This document shows positions 61,501 to 64,000 of a stretch of DNA of 64,000 nucleotides, piece by piece. Under the pieces are notes generated by a model. The model saw only the letters and a list, made by a program, of their open reading frames with translations. It had not been told where the DNA came from and did not search any database. Position 1 is the stretch's first letter; the number at the start of each line of letters is the position of its first letter. The stretch is from positions 1 through 64,000 of the forward strand of contig JASAMV010001690.1 of assembly GCA_030248065.1 (NCBI GenBank). The letters are read 5' to 3'. Source of the stretch: Rhynchonema sp. JSB1_4. Lineage: Eukaryota; Nematoda; Chromadorea; Monhysterida; Xyalidae. The translations under genes were made by a program, and so were the position numbers.

Positions 61501-63104
61501 ATGCGTAAAAGGTTACAACACTTGGCACGCTATACTGAGGGAATGATAGTTTCCGGAACAGGGAATAACACGCAATAAAAGTATTAGAGCATTCATAAAA
61601 TCCACCACAAACAAGCAAACCATCATTGGGAAATCTAATAATAACACAAAGATAACAACAGCCACTAACGTCTTTTGCGCATTTGATGGTAATCGTCATG
61701 TTGAAGGAATAGGGCCGTCGTGCCAGCACCGTTCATGAAACCGTTCTGAGCACCGACGTTTGCGAACTGGTGACCTGCAGTTCGGTAACCGTATGTTGAA
61801 ATGTTTATGTATGTACTTCTGCGTGTTTCACCCAGTGTTACGTGATAAGCAGAAAAGTTCGTTCACCAACCTTGAAAAGAACCCATGTAAGTCATCGCTG
61901 GTGGTCCTCCGCTTGTACGTTGACCATTGTTGCTGCCGAATGCTGAACTGCTGCTGCCCGCTGAACTCGAGCCCGAACTTTGCACCGATGGGGTCATGTC
62001 GAGTGTCATCTGAAAAGTATTGGCAGAAAACTTAATATCAGGGTCAATTCAGGGATTTTATTTGGCTGATTACCACTGTCTTGTCCATCGGTGGAGTGTG
62101 GGCGCGTTATCAAAAATTGGGTTGCCGCTCTGTCAAGACTGCAATCGTAGAAGCCTTGGTCTTATAACGGCTGCTGTGTGACATCAGCCAGCTGGGCATG
62201 TGACCACTTTGGCTACATGCGTATGTACGTTGTGCGATTGCTGCATATCACGCCCGTGTGCACACGCTTGACACAGGAAGTTGTACATGCGTTCAAGTTC
62301 AATCATGGACACACCCAGCAGCAACAGCAAATCAATTGATATGGGCATTACTTGAATGACCCAAGTTAGTTTGTGCAGGTCAACTCTGTGGTCACGCAAG
62401 TGACACCGCGGTTGGCCCAAATTTACATTATCCGTTCCGATTTTTAAGGCCAATTTATCATGTTGTGCACTGATGAAATGTTTGATGTTACATTTGGCGT
62501 GTGTGTGCGCATAAGTTCATAAGTTAGTGTTGCTGATTCAATAATAATGTACATATGTGCGCATAAAAAGTTTGACCAGTGCAAATGAGTTCCGCATCAT
62601 TTGCTTTTGCGTCTGATGGGATGGACAACAAATGAAGACCATACCTACAGAGGTTGGGAACATTTCATAACTGTGGGTGGTTTTCTCAGCGCGAAGTATA
62701 CATATATGGGCTCTCCTGACTGCCATGTGATGTTTCAAAGGCTGTATATATTGTACCTGCATATGTTTGGGTTCAAACAGCGGCTGCGCATTGTCATTTG
62801 ATGATGCTGTTGAAATCGGACTATTGGAATGAACGGACGGGTCACTGGCCGAACTGCAGTTCTCAATCACCGAGCCACTACTGGTCTGACTTGAGTAGCT
62901 GCCGGTGAGTTCATTCACGCAATTTGCCAGCAACACTTCCAAGTCTCGGTCCGACAGGAACGAGTTATCGTAATCAGAACCGGAGTCTGACGGTTGATTG
63001 CAGTTGTTGTTGTTATTGTGGTGGTGGCGGTTGGTGTCACCTGTCCATTTCTGCAGGAACATGGCTGCCGGATGGCCTCCGAAATTGGGCGCTGTGGACA
63101 GCAT
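52897..63104 (-). CDS. Pax2/5/8: Pax2/5/8 paired-domain transcription factor, two alternative N-termini
   Basis: Nuclear DNA-binding developmental regulator. Long form exons: 62757-63104, 61871-62009, 61670-61774, 60112-60363, 58797-58962, 57491-57688, 56966-57078, 56620-56844, 56390-56506, 53718-53855, 53122-53223 and 52897-52970. This is 659 in-frame codons to the last call, and the stop is not settled. The short form starts at 59310-59229 ([11 protein letters not shown]) and joins the same 58962 acceptor. The paired domain starts [17 protein letters not shown] and includes [51 protein letters not shown] and VPSVSSINR, diagnostic for Pax2/5/8. A Gln-rich run precedes octapeptide YSINGLLG (about 490-497), a Groucho-binding motif. 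The late exons ([19 protein letters not shown]) resemble the vertebrate transactivation region. No partial homeodomain was found. The 56506 acceptor and the 3' end are the weakest calls. Confidence 0.9.
53950..56389. other. Pax intron between exons 56390-56506 and 53718-53855
   Basis: 2.5-kb interval without a recognised exon on the Pax strand. A tRNA-like B box (GGTTGGAGTCCC, minus strand) lies near 54215-54265. The partial homeodomain exon expected here in other Pax2/5/8 genes was not seen. Confidence 0.5.
54180..54270 (-). other. tRNA-like fragment
   Basis: Minus strand GGCCCGGTTAGCCAGCCC followed by ACTTGGGTTGGAGTCCCAGG, resembling A- and B-box segments with most of the anticodon arm lost. 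Probably a SINE remnant. Confidence 0.3.
58368..58410. repeat. Truncated copy of the 37123 tRNA-derived repeat
   Basis: GCCACACCAAACGTATGCTCCCGGAAGGAC matches 37111-37140, then is cut off by a poly-C tract exactly where the tRNA-like body should continue. Confidence 0.75.
58411..58709. repeat. 300-bp poly-C tract
   Basis: Almost entirely C with scattered G and very few A. It begins abruptly at the break of the tRNA-like repeat and lies in the Pax intron between the two paired-domain exons. Proline/glycine open frames across it are meaningless. Probably a polishing or assembly artefact replacing the rest of the SINE. Confidence 0.75.
59311..60111. promoter_or_regulatory. Probable internal promoter region for the short Pax form
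   Basis: Lies just upstream (minus strand) of the alternative first coding exon 59229-59310. No TATA box is convincing. It contains CACGTG at 59629-59634 and is otherwise unique. Promoter function is inferred only from the position before an exon that begins with ATG and fits the paired-domain exon phase. Confidence 0.35.
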
Positions 63105-64000
63105 TTGAACGGCTCAAGGTCCGGGCTACGACACACAGTTGAACGATTTCCGGCAGGATTAACTGAAACCATATGTCGTGCAACACCCTTGATCATGAGG
63201 TTTTTCGAAAAAGCAGCACGAAACACCAAGCATAGAATCGAGAGAAAGTGACGAAACGCAAACGACAACAATTCTAGCATTCTGACGGAACTAGCAATTA
63301 TAAAAGTGAAATTACGGAAGTTTGCTATCAGTGCGTGCGCGATGAAAACAATGAGAAACGCCAAAAAACACATTTGTCAAAAATAAGGAAAACCTGTAAC
63401 AAGCGCGCAAACTTGGTGACCTGCTTTCACTGTCGCTTGTGATAATAAAGGTTATGTCGTTGGGTTAGGTAAAGGTGGGTATGTGGACGTATATAGTTTT
63501 CCAAAATTCAAAAGTGATGCAGTAATAAAGCAACATCGGTTATGAAGCGAACATCGGACATTAATTAACGTATTCTCTGAAATTGAAGGCCATCAATGGT
63601 GTGCCTAATTGTTGCTATCACATCATGTTTTCATATTCATGTCCGAAGTCTAACTAGGCAAAAAATAACAATGCAAAAGTTATTATATGATCAAGTCGCA
63701 CGCCCTGTGTGTCATGTAATAAAGGGAGACGGCACTCTTCTGCGTGTGTGTGTGCACATGACACGTGTTCCGCTGAAGTCCAAACATTTGCACGCGTGCG
63801 GTTTTTTGAAGTTTTTCAACGAATGCGCGCACATGCATGTACAATGCACAAGCTGGGTTTCTGCTGCAATTCTTGAGAAAAAACGCGCAAAAATGTTCGC
63901 TATCAGTGAAACAGGAAACGCGGCCAAAAAGAGTTTATGGGAACTCGGAGAATGTTTTTTGCTATTTTTAAGTTTGGCGCACGCGATGCAAATGCAGTGT
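63105..64000. other. 5' flank of the long Pax form
   Basis: Minus strand has an acceptor-like ATATGGTTTCAG near 63162, about 58 bp before the first ATG at 63104, so a 5'-UTR intron is possible. An in-frame TGA precedes the ATG by 9 bases. Nothing else recognised to the window end. Confidence 0.45.

Noticed and set aside
61052..61729. Open frames between Pax upstream exons considered as extra exons or a separate membrane protein
   Set aside because: No phase-compatible splice sites and no motif. The 61670-61774 exon ends earlier at a GTTAGT donor.

Overview
The window is eukaryotic nuclear DNA from a multicellular animal. Every recognisable gene is split by GT-AG introns, intergenic and intronic DNA is crowded with short inverted-repeat transposons, and the gene set is metazoan: a Pax2/5/8 developmental regulator, a vesicular-transporter-like protein, two linkage-region glucuronosyltransferases and a uronyl/heparan 2-O-sulfotransferase relative. 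An invertebrate is likely. The phylum cannot be fixed from the sequence alone.

Bases 1-10,800 form a large rearranged block around dihydrolipoyl dehydrogenase (DLD, the E3 subunit of mitochondrial 2-oxoacid dehydrogenases). A segment with the last DLD exon, a small unknown two-exon gene and an acidic-tail gene occurs three times (direct at 1-1340, inverted at 2000-3190, direct at 9586-10,800). The internal DLD exons occur as an inverted pair (2983-5885 minus, 6350-9776 plus). Neither DLD copy is complete. This is either a recent palindromic duplication or an assembly foldback. Bases 10,930-15,220 are simple repeats and hAT-like miniature elements.

Bases 15,225-26,200 carry two plus-strand genes. 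TIM17 has a 26-nt first coding exon. The second is a seven-exon SLC18/VMAT-like major-facilitator protein. Its 3' end converges with a five-exon minus-strand sulfotransferase (26,501-28,886). Bases 28,900-35,790 hold no gene I recognise but many nested miniature transposons.

Bases 35,793-49,840 are a tandem duplication of a five-exon B3GAT/GlcAT gene. Both copies are open and keep the DDD metal-binding motif. They differ mainly in intronic transposons and in one insertion directly on the stop codon of copy 2.

Bases 52,897-63,104 (minus) are a Pax2/5/8 gene: paired domain, octapeptide YSINGLLG, and two alternative N-termini whose exon phases both fit the first paired-domain exon. No partial homeodomain was found.

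The most unusual pattern is the decamer TGATGTTTCA (either strand). It occurs 15 times, against about 0.12 expected by chance, and repeatedly lies 3-31 nt inside intron ends, above all in the Pax gene. There, neighbouring introns carry complementary orientations across exons.
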